NCBI RefSeq assembly: GCF_000959445.1
Contig: NZ_CP009630.1
Coordinates: 2,046,001 to 2,110,000 of the forward strand
DNA: 64,000 nucleotides
From: Burkholderia vietnamiensis LMG 10929
GTDB lineage: Bacteria > Pseudomonadota > Gammaproteobacteria > Burkholderiales > Burkholderiaceae
Direction of reading: 5' to 3'
Shown here: piece after piece, positions 52,888 through 62,735 of the stretch
Layout: each line of letters starts with the position of its first letter
How positions within the stretch are numbered: position 1 is the first letter of the stretch
Notes under the pieces: generated by a model
The model's input: the letters and a program-made list of their open reading frames with translations, nothing else
Told to the model about the DNA's origin: nothing
Database searches by the model: none
Made by a program: the position numbers and the translations under genes

Positions 52888-54822
52888 ATGACGTTGGCTC
52901 CCGCGCTTCATCCGCTGCAGGCGGCGTACTTCGATGCATTCAATGCGGTGGTCGTGGTCGTATGCACGGTCATCCTCGTGTCGTCGCTCGACGACCTGTA
53001 CATCGACGCTTTCTATTGGATCCGCGCCGCGTACCGGCGCTTCGTCATCCACCGCCGCTATCCGCGGCTCACCGCTCAGGAATTGCGCGGCGAGGACGAG
53101 CGCTGGTTTGCGATCATGGTGCCCGCGTGGAAGGAGTACGCGGTGCTCGCGCAGATGATCGAGCACACCATCGCGACGCTCGAATATCGCAAGTTCGTCA
53201 TCTTCGTCGGCACCTATCAGAACGATCCCGATACGACGATCGAAGCCGATCGCATGGCGCGCTGCTATCCGAACGTCGTGCGTCGGGCGATCGTCCGCAA
53301 CGACGGCCCGACGTGCAAGGCCGATTGCCTGAACTGGATCGTCCAGTCGATTCTCGCCTACGAGCAAGAGAACGGCATGCGCTTTGCCGGCGTCGCGATG
53401 CACGATTGCGAGGACATCATTCATCCGCTCGAACTGAAACTCTTCAATCACCTGATCGAACGGAAGGAGTTTCTGCAACTGCCGGTGCTGTCGCTCGAAC
53501 GCGACTGGAAGGACTGGGTGGGCTGCACCTATCTCGACGACTTCAGCGAGTGGCATTCCAAGGATCTGGTCGTGCGCGAAAGCCTGACGGGTTGCATACC
53601 GGGCGCGGGCGTCGCGTCGTGCTACAGCCGCCGCATCCTCGATCGCCTGCTCGAAGGCGCGAACAACCAGCCGTTCTGCACCGACAGCCTGACCGAAGAC
53701 TACGACACGAGCTTCCAGATGAAGCGCATCGGCGCGCGTATGGCCTTCGTCTGGTTGCCGCTCGAATACAAGACGACACGTCGTCACATGTTCGGCGGCC
53801 AGCGTCGGCAAATCGACGCGCGCAGCATCATTGCGACCCGCGAACTGTTTCCCGGCACGTTCCGCACCGCGTACCGGCAGCGCGCACGCTGGATCATCGG
53901 CATCGCGTTCCAGGGCGCGCAGCGCCTCGGCTGGCACGGCTCGATCGCGACGAAGTACATGTATCTGCGCGACCGGAAGGGCACCGTCACGTCGCTCGTC
54001 ACCATTCTGGCTTACCTGCTGCTGGTCAATCACCTGCTGCTGCGGTTCGCGATCGCGCGCGGTTGGCTGCCGGCCGGACAGACCTTGCTCGAGGCCTCGC
54101 CGAAATGGCTCGAGTACATGATGGCCGCGAATGCGGCGCTGCTCGTGAATCGCGTGCTCCAGCGCGTGTACTTCGTCACGAGGCTGAACGGATTTCATCA
54201 GGGGCTGCTGTCGATCCCGCGGCTGGTGGTCAACAACTTCATCAACTTCTTCGCGGTGTGTCGTGCGTGGCGATTGTTCATCGTGTCGACCGTGACCGGA
54301 AAACCGATCGGCTGGGACAAGACCAGGCATTCGTATCCGTCGCGCGAGGATCTTCGACTGGTGCACCGCCGTCTGGGAGAGCTGCTGCTCTCGTGGCATG
54401 CGATCAGCCAGGAGCAGCTCGACGATGCGCTCGAAATGCAGCGCGCCGACGCCGGCACGCGGCTGGGCGAACTGCTGGTCAACGAAGCCGGGCTCGATCC
54501 CGAAACGCTCGCCGACGCCGTTGCATGGCAGGCGGGATTGCCGCGTGTCGAGTTGGCGCGTCGCGACTGGCGGCCGTTCGCCACCCGGTTGCCGGACTTC
54601 ATCGAAGTGCGGCATCGTGCGATTCCGTTCGGTATCGGCGAAGGATCGGCGCTCAACGTCGCCGTGGCGGCGCCGCTTTCCGATACGGCGCTCGCGCAGT
54701 TGCGGGCGGCCGCCGGTGTGGACGTGCAGTGCTTCATTGCCGCCGAGCACGAGATCGTCGCGGCGTTGGACGAGCTGCGCGCGTCGGCCGAATCGCACGG
54801 CACGCTGTCGGGGGTGGCCTGA
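52888..54822 (+). CDS. nfrB: NfrB-like processive glycosyltransferase with C-terminal MshEN domain
   Basis: A 644-residue inner membrane protein. An N-terminal membrane helix (about 17-35) precedes a GT2 domain: FAIMVPAWKEYAVL, the acidic site HDCEDI (residues 172-177), TEDYD (catalytic Glu-Asp 270-271) and QRARW at 331-335, the QxxRW signature of processive polymerases such as cellulose synthase. More membrane helices follow at about 360-460. Residues 495-518 and 525-548 carry two consecutive MshEN-type motifs beginning RLGELLLS and RLGELLVN, which in other proteins bind cyclic di-GMP. In E. coli NfrB with NfrA and WecB makes the surface glycan used by phage N4. Confidence 0.93.
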   Translation: MTLAPALHPLQAAYFDAFNAVVVVVCTVILVSSLDDLYIDAFYWIRAAYRRFVIHRRYPRLTAQELRGEDERWFAIMVPAWKEYAVLAQMIEHTIATLEYRKFVIFVGTYQNDPDTTIEADRMARCYPNVVRRAIVRNDGPTCKADCLNWIVQSILAYEQENGMRFAGVAMHDCEDIIHPLELKLFNHLIERKEFLQLPVLSLERDWKDWVGCTYLDDFSEWHSKDLVVRESLTGCIPGAGVASCYSRRILDRLLEGANNQPFCTDSLTEDYDTSFQMKRIGARMAFVWLPLEYKTTRRHMFGGQRRQIDARSIIATRELFPGTFRTAYRQRARWIIGIAFQGAQRLGWHGSIATKYMYLRDRKGTVTSLVTILAYLLLVNHLLLRFAIARGWLPAGQTLLEASPKWLEYMMAANAALLVNRVLQRVYFVTRLNGFHQGLLSIPRLVVNNFINFFAVCRAWRLFIVSTVTGKPIGWDKTRHSYPSREDLRLVHRRLGELLLSWHAISQEQLDDALEMQRADAGTRLGELLVNEAGLDPETLADAVAWQAGLPRVELARRDWRPFATRLPDFIEVRHRAIPFGIGEGSALNVAVAAPLSDTALAQLRAAAGVDVQCFIAAEHEIVAALDELRASAESHGTLSGVA

Positions 54823-54823
54823 C

Positions 54824-56809
54824 ATGAAAGTCCATGCACGACCGACCTGCATCGCGATCGCACTCGGTATCGCGGCCGGCAGCGCATGCGCGCAAGGCCA
54901 GCCCGACCGGCTGCTCGAGAGCTGCTATGCGCACATTCGCGCCGGGGACGACAAGGGCGCGCTGCAATTGTTCGAGACGAGCTTCGCTCGCCGTCGGGCG
55001 ACCCCGCGTCAGTATGTCGATGCCGCCTATACGGCGCACCGTCTCGGGCAGAACGACCCGGCCTACGACAAGCAGGCGCTTCGGCTGTTCGAATCGAGCT
55101 TCGCGCAGCAGCCGGGTACCGCGCGGCAATATGTCGATGCCGCGTACACGGCGTGCCGTCTCGGCAAGAACGATCCGGCCTACGACCGGCAGGCACTCCA
55201 GCTGTTCGAGGCGAGCTTCGCCAGGCACGCAGGCACGGCGCTCGAATACATCGATGCCGCCTATATCGCGCGCCGCCTGGGCGACAGCGATCCCGCTTAC
55301 GACCGGCAAGCGATGCGGTTCTTCGAAGCGAGCTTCGCGCTGCAGCCCGGCACCGCGTTGCAGTACGTCGACGCCGCGTACACGGCGCGCCGGCTCGGCA
55401 AGAACGACCCGGCCTACGACAAACTCGCGCTCCGCTACTTCGACGCCAGCTTCGCGCTGCAGCCGGGCACGGCGCTGCAATACGTCGATGCGGCGTACAC
55501 CGCACGTCGTCTTGGCGAGAACGATCCGGCCTACGACAAACTCGCGCTCCGCTACTTCGACGCCAGCTTCGCGCTGCAGCCGGGCACGGCGCTGCAATAC
55601 GTCGATGCGGCGTACACGGCACGCCGTCTCGGCCAGAACGACCCGGCCTACGACGAGCTGGCGGTCCGGTACTTCGAGGCGAGCTTCGCGCTGCAACCCG
55701 GCACCGCGCAGCAGTACCTCGACGCCGCCTATACGGCGCGCCGTCTCGGCGAGCGCGACCCGGCCTACGACAAGCTGTCGCTTCGATTCTTCGATGCGAG
55801 CTTCGCCGTGCAACCCGGCGCCGCGCATCAATACCTCGATGCGGCCTACACGGCCCGGCGCGTGGGCCGCGACTACCCGGCGTACGAGAAGGACGCGCTC
55901 CGCTATTTTGCGGCGGGCTTCACCCGACAGCACGAGTCCGCGCTCGAATATGCGGACGCCGCGTACACGGCGCGCGGCCTGGGCGAGAACGAACTTGCCG
56001 ATCGGTTCTTTCACGACAGCATCGACGCGAACGCGCAGGCGCCGCAATACGACGCCGAACAGGCTTACGCATACCGACGCGCGGTCGACGACGCGGAGCG
56101 GCGCGTCGGCGCGATCGTCAACGTCGCGTATCAATCCGGCGGGTTCAGGCCTCAGGAAACCATCGGGATTCTGCAGGGCGGCACCGAGGTCTACTGGCAG
56201 CCGCCGAAGATCGGCTACGACAACGGGCGCATTTTCCAGGTGTTCGCGCGCCAGTACTCGACGCTGTACGACCGCAGCGGCGGCATCACCGGGTTGCCGA
56301 CCTTGCAGTGGTCGGTCGGCGCCCGCTACAAGCCGCTTTCGTCGCAAAACCTGGTGTTCACCGCCGAGAAACTGATGACGGGCGGACGTTACGCGTATGA
56401 CGACTGGCTGTTCCGCGTCGGTTACTCGATCGACGACGGCATCGATCTGCATCCCGTCAAACCCGACTGGACGACATGGCAGTTCTACACGGAGAGCGCG
56501 TACTTCGTGAGACAGCAACGGCTCGTTCAACCGGTCGAGCTGCGCTACGGCCATTCATGGCGGATCGATTCGATCAGCAGCCATCTGGTGATGTTCCCGC
56601 ATGCGGCGATCGCCGGCGACTACGACACCCGCGCCTTGCACAAGCTCGCACTCGGCATCGGCCCCGGCATCGGCATGCGCTACTGGTTCCGCGAAAGCGC
56701 GTATCGGGCGCCGGCGAGCTGGATCGACCTCGACGTCCAGTATCGCGTGCGGTTGACCGACGCGGACCGCGCCAAAGGGTTGGTCGTTCGCGCAACGTTG
56801 TGGTTCTAG
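54824..56809 (+). CDS. nfrA: NfrA-like outer membrane protein with tandem 39-residue repeats
   Basis: A 661-residue exported protein. The signal peptide ([20 protein letters not shown], cleavage near ACA-QG) is followed by a partial repeat, eight 39-residue TPR/Sel1-like repeats (core [20 protein letters not shown], then [19 protein letters not shown]) and a shorter last unit. The C-terminal half is a beta-rich membrane domain like the N4 adsorption protein A C-terminal domain ([20 protein letters not shown]) ending in a Trp-Phe, as for barrels. It starts two bases after nfrB. E. coli NfrA is longer (about 990). It should export the polymer made by NfrB. Confidence 0.9.
   Translation: MKVHARPTCIAIALGIAAGSACAQGQPDRLLESCYAHIRAGDDKGALQLFETSFARRRATPRQYVDAAYTAHRLGQNDPAYDKQALRLFESSFAQQPGTARQYVDAAYTACRLGKNDPAYDRQALQLFEASFARHAGTALEYIDAAYIARRLGDSDPAYDRQAMRFFEASFALQPGTALQYVDAAYTARRLGKNDPAYDKLALRYFDASFALQPGTALQYVDAAYTARRLGENDPAYDKLALRYFDASFALQPGTALQYVDAAYTARRLGQNDPAYDELAVRYFEASFALQPGTAQQYLDAAYTARRLGERDPAYDKLSLRFFDASFAVQPGAAHQYLDAAYTARRVGRDYPAYEKDALRYFAAGFTRQHESALEYADAAYTARGLGENELADRFFHDSIDANAQAPQYDAEQAYAYRRAVDDAERRVGAIVNVAYQSGGFRPQETIGILQGGTEVYWQPPKIGYDNGRIFQVFARQYSTLYDRSGGITGLPTLQWSVGARYKPLSSQNLVFTAEKLMTGGRYAYDDWLFRVGYSIDDGIDLHPVKPDWTTWQFYTESAYFVRQQRLVQPVELRYGHSWRIDSISSHLVMFPHAAIAGDYDTRALHKLALGIGPGIGMRYWFRESAYRAPASWIDLDVQYRVRLTDADRAKGLVVRATLWF
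55040..55975 (+). repeat. Eight 117-bp tandem repeats inside nfrA
   Basis: The 39-codon unit occurs eight times in a row with variable sequence. Units 5 (from 55391) and 6 (from 55508) are almost identical over more than 90 bp, from the GACAAACTCG region to the end of the unit, which indicates a recent duplication. Copy number could change by slippage or recombination without frame loss. Confidence 0.85.
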
Positions 56810-56859
56810 GCGTGTCGCGGACCGACGAGAAGACCGGAAATCAAATAGAGAAAATCGAT

Positions 56860-58080
56860 ATGCAACGAGTTTTGACCGTGTTCGGCACACGTCCCGAAGC
56901 GATCAAGATGGCGCCGCTCGTGCGCGCGCTGAAGCGGCACCCTGAATTCGACGTCACCGTATGTGTCACCGCCCAGCATCGGCAGATGCTCGACCAGGTG
57001 CTGTCGCTGTTCGACATCGTTCCCGACTTCGATCTGGATCTGATGCGTCAAAACCAGTCGCTGTCCGAGCTGACCGCGAACATCCTGAACGGCATCGGCC
57101 CGGTGTTCGATGCGGCCCGGCCCGACATCGTGCTGGTTCACGGCGATACGACCACCACCTTGGCGGCGAGCCTGGCCGCCTTCTATCGGCACATCCCGAT
57201 CGGACACGTCGAGGCCGGGCTTCGTACCGGCAATATCTGGTCGCCGTGGCCGGAGGAACTGAACCGGCGTGTGACGGACGCCGTGTCTTCGTGGCACTTC
57301 GCGCCTTCGAAGCGCGCGGCGCAGAACCTGTACAGCGAAGGCATGACGCCGGAACAGGTGGTTCTGACGGGTAACACCGTGATCGACGCGCTGCTGCAGA
57401 CGCGCGAGAAGCTGGCCGCTGACCCGTGGCTCTCGGAGCGCATCGCCGCAGGATTTCCGTTTCTGGATCCGGCACGGCGGCTGATCCTCGTCACCGGTCA
57501 TCGCCGCGAAAGTTTCGGCGAGCCGCTCGAACATGTGTGCCATGCGCTCCGTGAGCTCGCGACCCGCCACGACGACATCGAGCTGGTCTATCCGATGCAT
57601 CTGAATCCGAACGTGACGGGACCGGTGAAAGCAATTCTTGGCGACCTCCGCAACGTCACGCTCACCGGTCCGCAAGAGTATTTGCCGTTCGTGTATCTGA
57701 TGTCGAAGGCACATCTGATCATTACCGATTCGGGCGGAATTCAGGAGGAGGCGCCGGCGCTCGGCGTGCCGGTGCTGGTCACGCGCGATACGACCGAGCG
57801 GCCCGAGGCATTGGAAGCCGGTACCGCACGTCTGGTCGGCACCGACCGCGGCCGGATCGTCGCGCAGGTCGAAGCGCTGCTCAACGATCGCCACGAGTAC
57901 GAGCAGATGGCACACGCGGTGAACCCGTACGGCGACGGGCATGCAAGCGAGCGCATCGTCGCCGCGCTCGAAAAGCCGGGTCACTCGCCGTGCGAGCCGC
58001 ACATGGGTCACGGCGATTCGTACCCGACGTCGACACGGGACGCATTGGCCACCGCGCCGGCTGCGATACGCGCTACGTGA
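56860..58080 (+). CDS. wecB: UDP-N-acetylglucosamine 2-epimerase (non-hydrolysing)
   Basis: A 406-residue epimerase that makes UDP-ManNAc from UDP-GlcNAc. Motifs are [45 protein letters not shown] and [14 protein letters not shown], the whole family set. In E. coli the same gene (wecB/rffE) is known as nfrC, needed for phage N4 adsorption. It follows nfrA by 50 bp, which gives the cluster its own source of UDP-ManNAc. The C-terminal 25 residues are an unusual Ser/Thr/Pro tail. No wecC follows, so ManNAc itself is the likely product used. Confidence 0.94.
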   Translation: MQRVLTVFGTRPEAIKMAPLVRALKRHPEFDVTVCVTAQHRQMLDQVLSLFDIVPDFDLDLMRQNQSLSELTANILNGIGPVFDAARPDIVLVHGDTTTTLAASLAAFYRHIPIGHVEAGLRTGNIWSPWPEELNRRVTDAVSSWHFAPSKRAAQNLYSEGMTPEQVVLTGNTVIDALLQTREKLAADPWLSERIAAGFPFLDPARRLILVTGHRRESFGEPLEHVCHALRELATRHDDIELVYPMHLNPNVTGPVKAILGDLRNVTLTGPQEYLPFVYLMSKAHLIITDSGGIQEEAPALGVPVLVTRDTTERPEALEAGTARLVGTDRGRIVAQVEALLNDRHEYEQMAHAVNPYGDGHASERIVAALEKPGHSPCEPHMGHGDSYPTSTRDALATAPAAIRAT

Positions 58081-58287
58081 GTATGGCGGGGCAGATCGGG
58101 GGATTGCGAAGCGGTGAGCGATGGAAGGGGCGGAGCGGCCGCGCGCCGCCGATTTCCGCCGCAACAGACTTTACACGTTGTTACCCGGCCGCACCGGACG
58201 CGCATCGGCCCTTTCCTTATACTCACGCCGAGTTCGCCACCCGTTCCGGCATTCGTCGGCGAACACGTAGCCGATGCAGGAAACATC

Positions 58288-58905
58288 ATGATGCGCATGC
58301 CTTCCACGAAGACCGTTCTGTTCGCCTCGCTCGTCGCCGTGGCGGCGCTCCCGCTGACCGCGTGCGTCGCACCGGGCTACGGCCCCTACGGCGCCCAACC
58401 CTATCAACAGCAGCCGTACGCGACGCCGGGCTACGCGCAGCCCGCCTATGCGCAACCGGGCTACGTGCAGCCGCAGCAGCCGGCTTATCCGGCTCAGGCG
58501 CCGCAGTACGATCAATACGGCAATCAGCAGCCGTACGGCGGCCAGTACGGCAACGGCTACGGCACGCAATACGGCACCGTCTCGAACATCCAGCCGGTCA
58601 ACGGATCGGTCGGCACGTCGGGTGTGGCCGGCACCGTCGTCGGCGCGCTGGTCGGCGGCGTGCTCGGCAACCAGTTCGGCCGCGGCCACGGCCGCGAGGC
58701 GGCCACCGTGATCGGCGCGCTCGGCGGCGCCGTCGCCGGCAACCAGATCGGCCAGCAGATGGGCGCCGCGCAGCCGCCGAGCAGCTACCGGATCGACGTG
58801 CAGGTCAGCGACGGCTCGATGCGCTCGTTCGACGTGCAGTCGCCCGGCGATCTGCGTCCGGGCGATCGCGTGCAGATCAACGGCAATCAGTTGTCGCGCT
58901 ATTGA
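58288..58905 (+). CDS. Glycine-zipper 2TM domain lipoprotein
   Basis: A 205-residue lipoprotein. The signal has the lipobox LTAC (ALPLTAC at about residues 20-26). The next 80 residues are low-complexity Tyr/Gln/Pro/Gly, then the glycine zipper: AGTVVGALVGGVLGNQFGRG and ATVIGALGGAVAGNQIGQQ (two hairpin-forming helices). The end is a small beta domain (RIDVQVSDGSMRSFDVQSPG). Related to SlyB/17-kDa antigen outer membrane proteins. The ATG at 58288 follows AGGA at good spacing; 58291 and 58297 are also ATG. Confidence 0.88.
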   Translation: MMRMPSTKTVLFASLVAVAALPLTACVAPGYGPYGAQPYQQQPYATPGYAQPAYAQPGYVQPQQPAYPAQAPQYDQYGNQQPYGGQYGNGYGTQYGTVSNIQPVNGSVGTSGVAGTVVGALVGGVLGNQFGRGHGREAATVIGALGGAVAGNQIGQQMGAAQPPSSYRIDVQVSDGSMRSFDVQSPGDLRPGDRVQINGNQLSRY

Positions 58906-59056
58906 GCGGGCGGCGCGCGCCCGAACGGCTCGGGCGCACTGTCTGGTTGCGTTTACGGCTCCAGGCGTCGCCGGCATGGCTCGTCAGACGGATGGGATGC
59001 CCTATCCAGCCAGCACGGCAAAACGGATTCAGGCTTCGCGCAATCAGCCCCACCTA

Positions 59057-59971
59057 CTACTTCCGCTTGGGCGGCCCACCGATTTCCGCTGGTCTGACGA
59101 AATAGTCGCGCAGCGCGTGCATCGCGGGGCTCAGCTCGATGTTCTTGCGCCACGCAAGGCCGACGCTCATCGGCGGCACCGGGTCGCGTAACACGATCGT
59201 CTCGATGCGCCGCCCCTCGAGCGACCACGGCCGATACACCATGTCGGACAGAATCGCGACGCCGCTGCCGTTCGCGACCATGCTGCGCACGGCCTCCACG
59301 GACGACGTGCGCAGGATCACGTTGGGCCGATACGGCGTCTCGCTCCAGTAGCGCAGCGCGGTCTGGCCGGCCTCGTCCACCGTCAACATCACGAACGGTT
59401 CGTTCGCCACCTCCGCGAACGTGACGCTCTCGCGCTTGAGCAGCGGATGATGCGCGCTGACCCACAACCGACGCACCGAATGGATCACGGGCTCCAGCAC
59501 GAGTTCGGGGTTCGACACGTTCGACGTCAGCAGCACGGCCATGTCGTAGCGGCCCGCGATCAGCCCCTCTTCGATCGACTCGCGGTTCAGTTCGTGCAGG
59601 TTGATCGTCAGCCGCGGATAAAGTGTGCTCAGGCGCAGCACATGTTGCGGCAGAAAATAGCCGAGCACGGTGTAGCTCGCGGCGATCGCGAGCGTGCCCG
59701 TCACCGTGCTTGCGAGGTTCGGAACCCGCATCGCCTCGTCGACCGACGACAGGATGGCATACGCGTGATTGAGAAAGCGCCAGCCGGTGTCGGTGAGCGT
59801 CACGCCCGCGGACGTGCGCAGAAACAGTTGCGTGCCGAGGCTTTCCTCCAGCTCCTTGATCGCGCTCGTCACGGCCGACTGCGAGATCGTGAGCTGGATC
59901 GCGGCCTGCGAGATCTGGCCAAGCTCGGCCGTGGCGACGAAGTATTTGAGCTGTCTGAGGGTCAGGGCCAT
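59057..59971 (-). CDS. LysR family transcriptional regulator
   Basis: A 304-residue LysR protein: HTH MALTLRQLKYFVATAELGQI, then SQSAVTSAIKELEESLGTQL, effector domain from about residue 90 (GTLAIAASYTVLGYFLPQHV). Regulators of this kind sit beside pxp/LamB-type operons in many Burkholderia. It is divergent from the pxpA operon, with LysR-type binding sites in between, so it very likely controls that operon. The ribosome binding site is weak. Confidence 0.92.
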   Translation of the reverse strand: MALTLRQLKYFVATAELGQISQAAIQLTISQSAVTSAIKELEESLGTQLFLRTSAGVTLTDTGWRFLNHAYAILSSVDEAMRVPNLASTVTGTLAIAASYTVLGYFLPQHVLRLSTLYPRLTINLHELNRESIEEGLIAGRYDMAVLLTSNVSNPELVLEPVIHSVRRLWVSAHHPLLKRESVTFAEVANEPFVMLTVDEAGQTALRYWSETPYRPNVILRTSSVEAVRSMVANGSGVAILSDMVYRPWSLEGRRIETIVLRDPVPPMSVGLAWRKNIELSPAMHALRDYFVRPAEIGGPPKRK

Positions 59972-60092
59972 GGCCGACGGGAAGCGGAGCGGTGCGCAAT
60001 AAATATCATATCGATCGCGCGACCGCCACCGGCGGGGATCCATGAAGGCCCCGAAGTCCAGCCGGGGCCGGCCTCGCGCCCGTTCTCGTCGA

Positions 60093-60136
60093 TATCGAAA
60101 AAATCGATACGCCGCATACAAAAATAGAACTATTTT
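60093..60136. promoter_or_regulatory. Two inverted repeats in the LysR/pxpA gap
   Basis: The first, TATCGA and TCGATA around five bases (60093-60109), contains T-N11-A (T95, A107), the LysR box layout. The second, AAAATAG and CTATTTT around two bases (60121-60136), lies 11 bp later. They look like a recognition and an activation site for the divergent LysR regulator. Confidence 0.6.
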
Positions 60137-60225
60137 GACGTCCCGTGCGCGGCTAACCTCCTTTCGACACTGCTTCGGCTCGCGCAGCAGCGCGCATCGA
60201 CCGAGAACCTGGAGGATCCCCAAGC

Positions 60226-61008
60226 ATGAGCAAGCAAAGCGTCGACCTGAATTCGGACATGGGCGAAGGCTTCGGCCCGTGGACGATCGGCGACGGCGTC
60301 GACGAACAGATCATGCCGCTGATCAGCTCGGCCAACATCGCCACCGGCTTTCACGCCGGCGACCCGAACATCATGGCGCGCACGGTGCAGCTGGCGCGCG
60401 CCGCCGGCGTCGGCATCGGCGCGCATCCGGGCTTTCGCGATCTGGTCGGCTTCGGCCGCCGCGCGATCGCCGAAACGCCGCAGGCGCTCGTCAACGACAT
60501 CGTCTACCAGCTCGGCGCGCTGCGCGAGTTCGCGCGGCTCCACGGCGTGCGCCTTCAGCATCTGAAGCCGCACGGCGCGCTTTACATGCACGCGGCGGCC
60601 GACGAGGCGTTCTCGCGGCTGCTGATCGAAACGCTGCAGCGCGTCGATCCCGGCCTGTGGCTGTACTGCATGGAAGCATCGGCGACGTACCGCGTCGCCG
60701 CCGAATACGGCCAGCCGGTGGTGCGCGAATTCTACGCCGATCGCGACTACGACCGCAGCGGCTCGATCGTGTTCACGCGCCGCGTCGGACGCCTGGATCC
60801 CGGCCAGGTCGCCGACAAGGTGCTGCGCGCCTGCATCGACGGCAAGGTGCATACGATCGAAGGAGACGACATCGACATCGATTTCGACTCCGTCTGCATC
60901 CATAGCGACACGCCGGGCGCGCTCGAACTCGTGCGCAGAACGCGCGACGCGCTGGTTCGCGAAGGCATTCGCACCGCCGCCCCGCTACCGCTCGCCGCAC
61001 ATCACTGA
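60226..61008 (+). CDS. pxpA: LamB/YcsF family protein, 5-oxoprolinase subunit A type
   Basis: A 260-residue protein of the LamB/YcsF family. Signature segments: [55 protein letters not shown] and the C-terminal [14 protein letters not shown]. PxpA with PxpB and PxpC hydrolyses 5-oxoproline to glutamate with ATP. GGAGGAT precedes the ATG. It is first in the operon. Confidence 0.93.
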   Translation: MSKQSVDLNSDMGEGFGPWTIGDGVDEQIMPLISSANIATGFHAGDPNIMARTVQLARAAGVGIGAHPGFRDLVGFGRRAIAETPQALVNDIVYQLGALREFARLHGVRLQHLKPHGALYMHAAADEAFSRLLIETLQRVDPGLWLYCMEASATYRVAAEYGQPVVREFYADRDYDRSGSIVFTRRVGRLDPGQVADKVLRACIDGKVHTIEGDDIDIDFDSVCIHSDTPGALELVRRTRDALVREGIRTAAPLPLAAHH

Positions 61009-61021
61009 TTCAAGGAGACGC

Positions 61022-61267
61022 ATGATGGCATTGCACGATATCGTCAGCCCGCTGCCGGGCACCTTTTACCGCCGTCCGTCGCCCGACGCGGACTACTACG
61101 TCGCAGTTGACGCGCCCGTGATGGCGGGTGCGGTCGTCGGCCTCGTCGAAGTGATGAAGCAGTTCACCGAGATCGAAGCCGACGTGTCGGGGCGTGTTGC
61201 CGAGCTGCTCGTCGAAGACGGCGAGCCGGTGGACGCAGGCCAGGTGCTGATGCGGATCGAGGCGTGA
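61022..61267 (+). CDS. Biotin carboxyl carrier protein-like protein
   Basis: An 81-residue biotinyl domain protein: IVSPLPGTFYRRPSPDADYY and the biotin site VEVMKQFTEIEAD with Lys46 in EVMKQF. It is a short free-standing carrier of the AccB type without the usual N-terminal Pro/Ala linker. AGGAG lies before two tandem ATGs (61022 and 61025). It lies between pxpA and accC, so it should carry CO2 for the adjacent carboxylase. Confidence 0.92.
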   Translation: MMALHDIVSPLPGTFYRRPSPDADYYVAVDAPVMAGAVVGLVEVMKQFTEIEADVSGRVAELLVEDGEPVDAGQVLMRIEA

Positions 61268-61271
61268 CGCG

Positions 61272-62735
61272 ATGAGCCTCGCAACTTCCTCCGGCACGTT
61301 CTATCGCCCGTCGCGGATCCGGACCGTGCTGGTCGCGAACCGCGGCGAGATCGCGGTGCGCATCATCCGCGCCGCACACGAGCTCGGCATGCGCGCGATC
61401 GCCGTGGTCAGCGACGCCGACCGCGACAGCCTCGCCGCGCGCATGGCCGACGAAGCGATCCACATCGGCCCGTCGCATGCGGCGAAAAGCTATCTGAATC
61501 CCGCGGCCATCCTCGATGCCGCGCGCCGGTGCGGCGCGGACGCCATTCATCCCGGCTACGGCTTTCTGTCCGAAAACGCGGCCTTCGCCGCGCAGGTCGA
61601 GGCGGCCGGCCTGATCTTCGTCGGCCCCGACGCGCACGTGATCGCGACGATGGGCGACAAGGCCCGCGCACGCGAAACCGCGCAGCGCGCCAGCGTGCCG
61701 ACCGTGCCCGGCAGCGACGGCGTCGTGCACTCGCTCGAAGAAGCGCAGGCAGTCGCTGCGCGTATCGGCTATCCGCTGATGATCAAGGCGGCCGCGGGCG
61801 GCGGCGGGCGCGGCATCCGCGTTTCGCACGACGCCGCGCAACTGGAGGCCGAGCTGCCGCTCGCGCAGCGCGAGGCGCAGGCCGCGTTCGGCAACGGCGG
61901 CGTCTATCTCGAACGCTTCATCGCACGCGCACGGCACATCGAGGTGCAGGTGCTGGGCGACGGCCGCAACGTCGTGCACCTGTTCGAGCGCGAATGTTCG
62001 CTGCAACGGCGACGCCAGAAGATTCTCGAGGAGGCGCCGTCGCCTTCGCTTACGCCGGCGCAGCGCGACGCGCTGTGCGAGTCGGCGACGCGTCTCGCGC
62101 GAGAAGTCGGCTACCGCAGCGCGGGCACGCTCGAATATCTGTACGACGACGCCCGCGGCGAGTTCTACTTCATCGAGATGAATACCCGCATCCAGGTCGA
62201 GCATCCGGTGACCGAGGCGATCACGGGCATCGATCTCGTGCGCGAGACGCTGCGCATCGCCGACGGCGAGCCGCTGCGTTTCGCGCAGCAAGACATCGCG
62301 ATGCGCGGCGCGGCGATCGAATGCCGGATCAACGCGGAAGATCCGTTGCAGGATTTCCGTCCGAACCCTGGACGCATCGATACGCTCGTGTGGCCGACCG
62401 GCGCCGGCACACGCATCGACTCGCTGCTCTATCCGGGCTACGTCGTGCCGCCGTTCTACGACTCCCTGCTCGCCAAGCTGATCGTGCACGACGAGAGCCG
62501 CGCGGCCGCGCTGCAACGCCTCGCGCGCGCGCTGGGCGAGCTGCACGTCGGCGGCGTGAAGACCACCGCACCGTTGCACCTCGCGCTGCTCGCGGACGAC
62601 GACGTGCGGGCCGGCCGCTACCACACCAATTTTCTCGAAGCGTGGATGCCGCAATGGCGCGAGGCCGTGACGGCCCGCGCCCGGCAACACGCGGATACGG
62701 AAGCAGACGCCGCGCGCGTCGGGGAGGCTCAGTGA
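61272..62735 (+). CDS. accC: Biotin carboxylase subunit
   Basis: A 487-residue ATP-grasp biotin carboxylase. Conserved parts: VLVANRGEIAVRIIRAAHEL, the ATP loop KAAAGGGGRGIRV, the catalytic region RECSLQRRRQKILEEAPS, and EMNTRIQVEHPVTEAITG. It carboxylates the biotin of the adjacent carrier. This is an extra accC, linked to the pxp genes, and not the fatty-acid housekeeping gene. The start lies four bases after the carrier stop. Confidence 0.94.
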   Translation: MSLATSSGTFYRPSRIRTVLVANRGEIAVRIIRAAHELGMRAIAVVSDADRDSLAARMADEAIHIGPSHAAKSYLNPAAILDAARRCGADAIHPGYGFLSENAAFAAQVEAAGLIFVGPDAHVIATMGDKARARETAQRASVPTVPGSDGVVHSLEEAQAVAARIGYPLMIKAAAGGGGRGIRVSHDAAQLEAELPLAQREAQAAFGNGGVYLERFIARARHIEVQVLGDGRNVVHLFERECSLQRRRQKILEEAPSPSLTPAQRDALCESATRLAREVGYRSAGTLEYLYDDARGEFYFIEMNTRIQVEHPVTEAITGIDLVRETLRIADGEPLRFAQQDIAMRGAAIECRINAEDPLQDFRPNPGRIDTLVWPTGAGTRIDSLLYPGYVVPPFYDSLLAKLIVHDESRAAALQRLARALGELHVGGVKTTAPLHLALLADDDVRAGRYHTNFLEAWMPQWREAVTARARQHADTEADAARVGEAQ

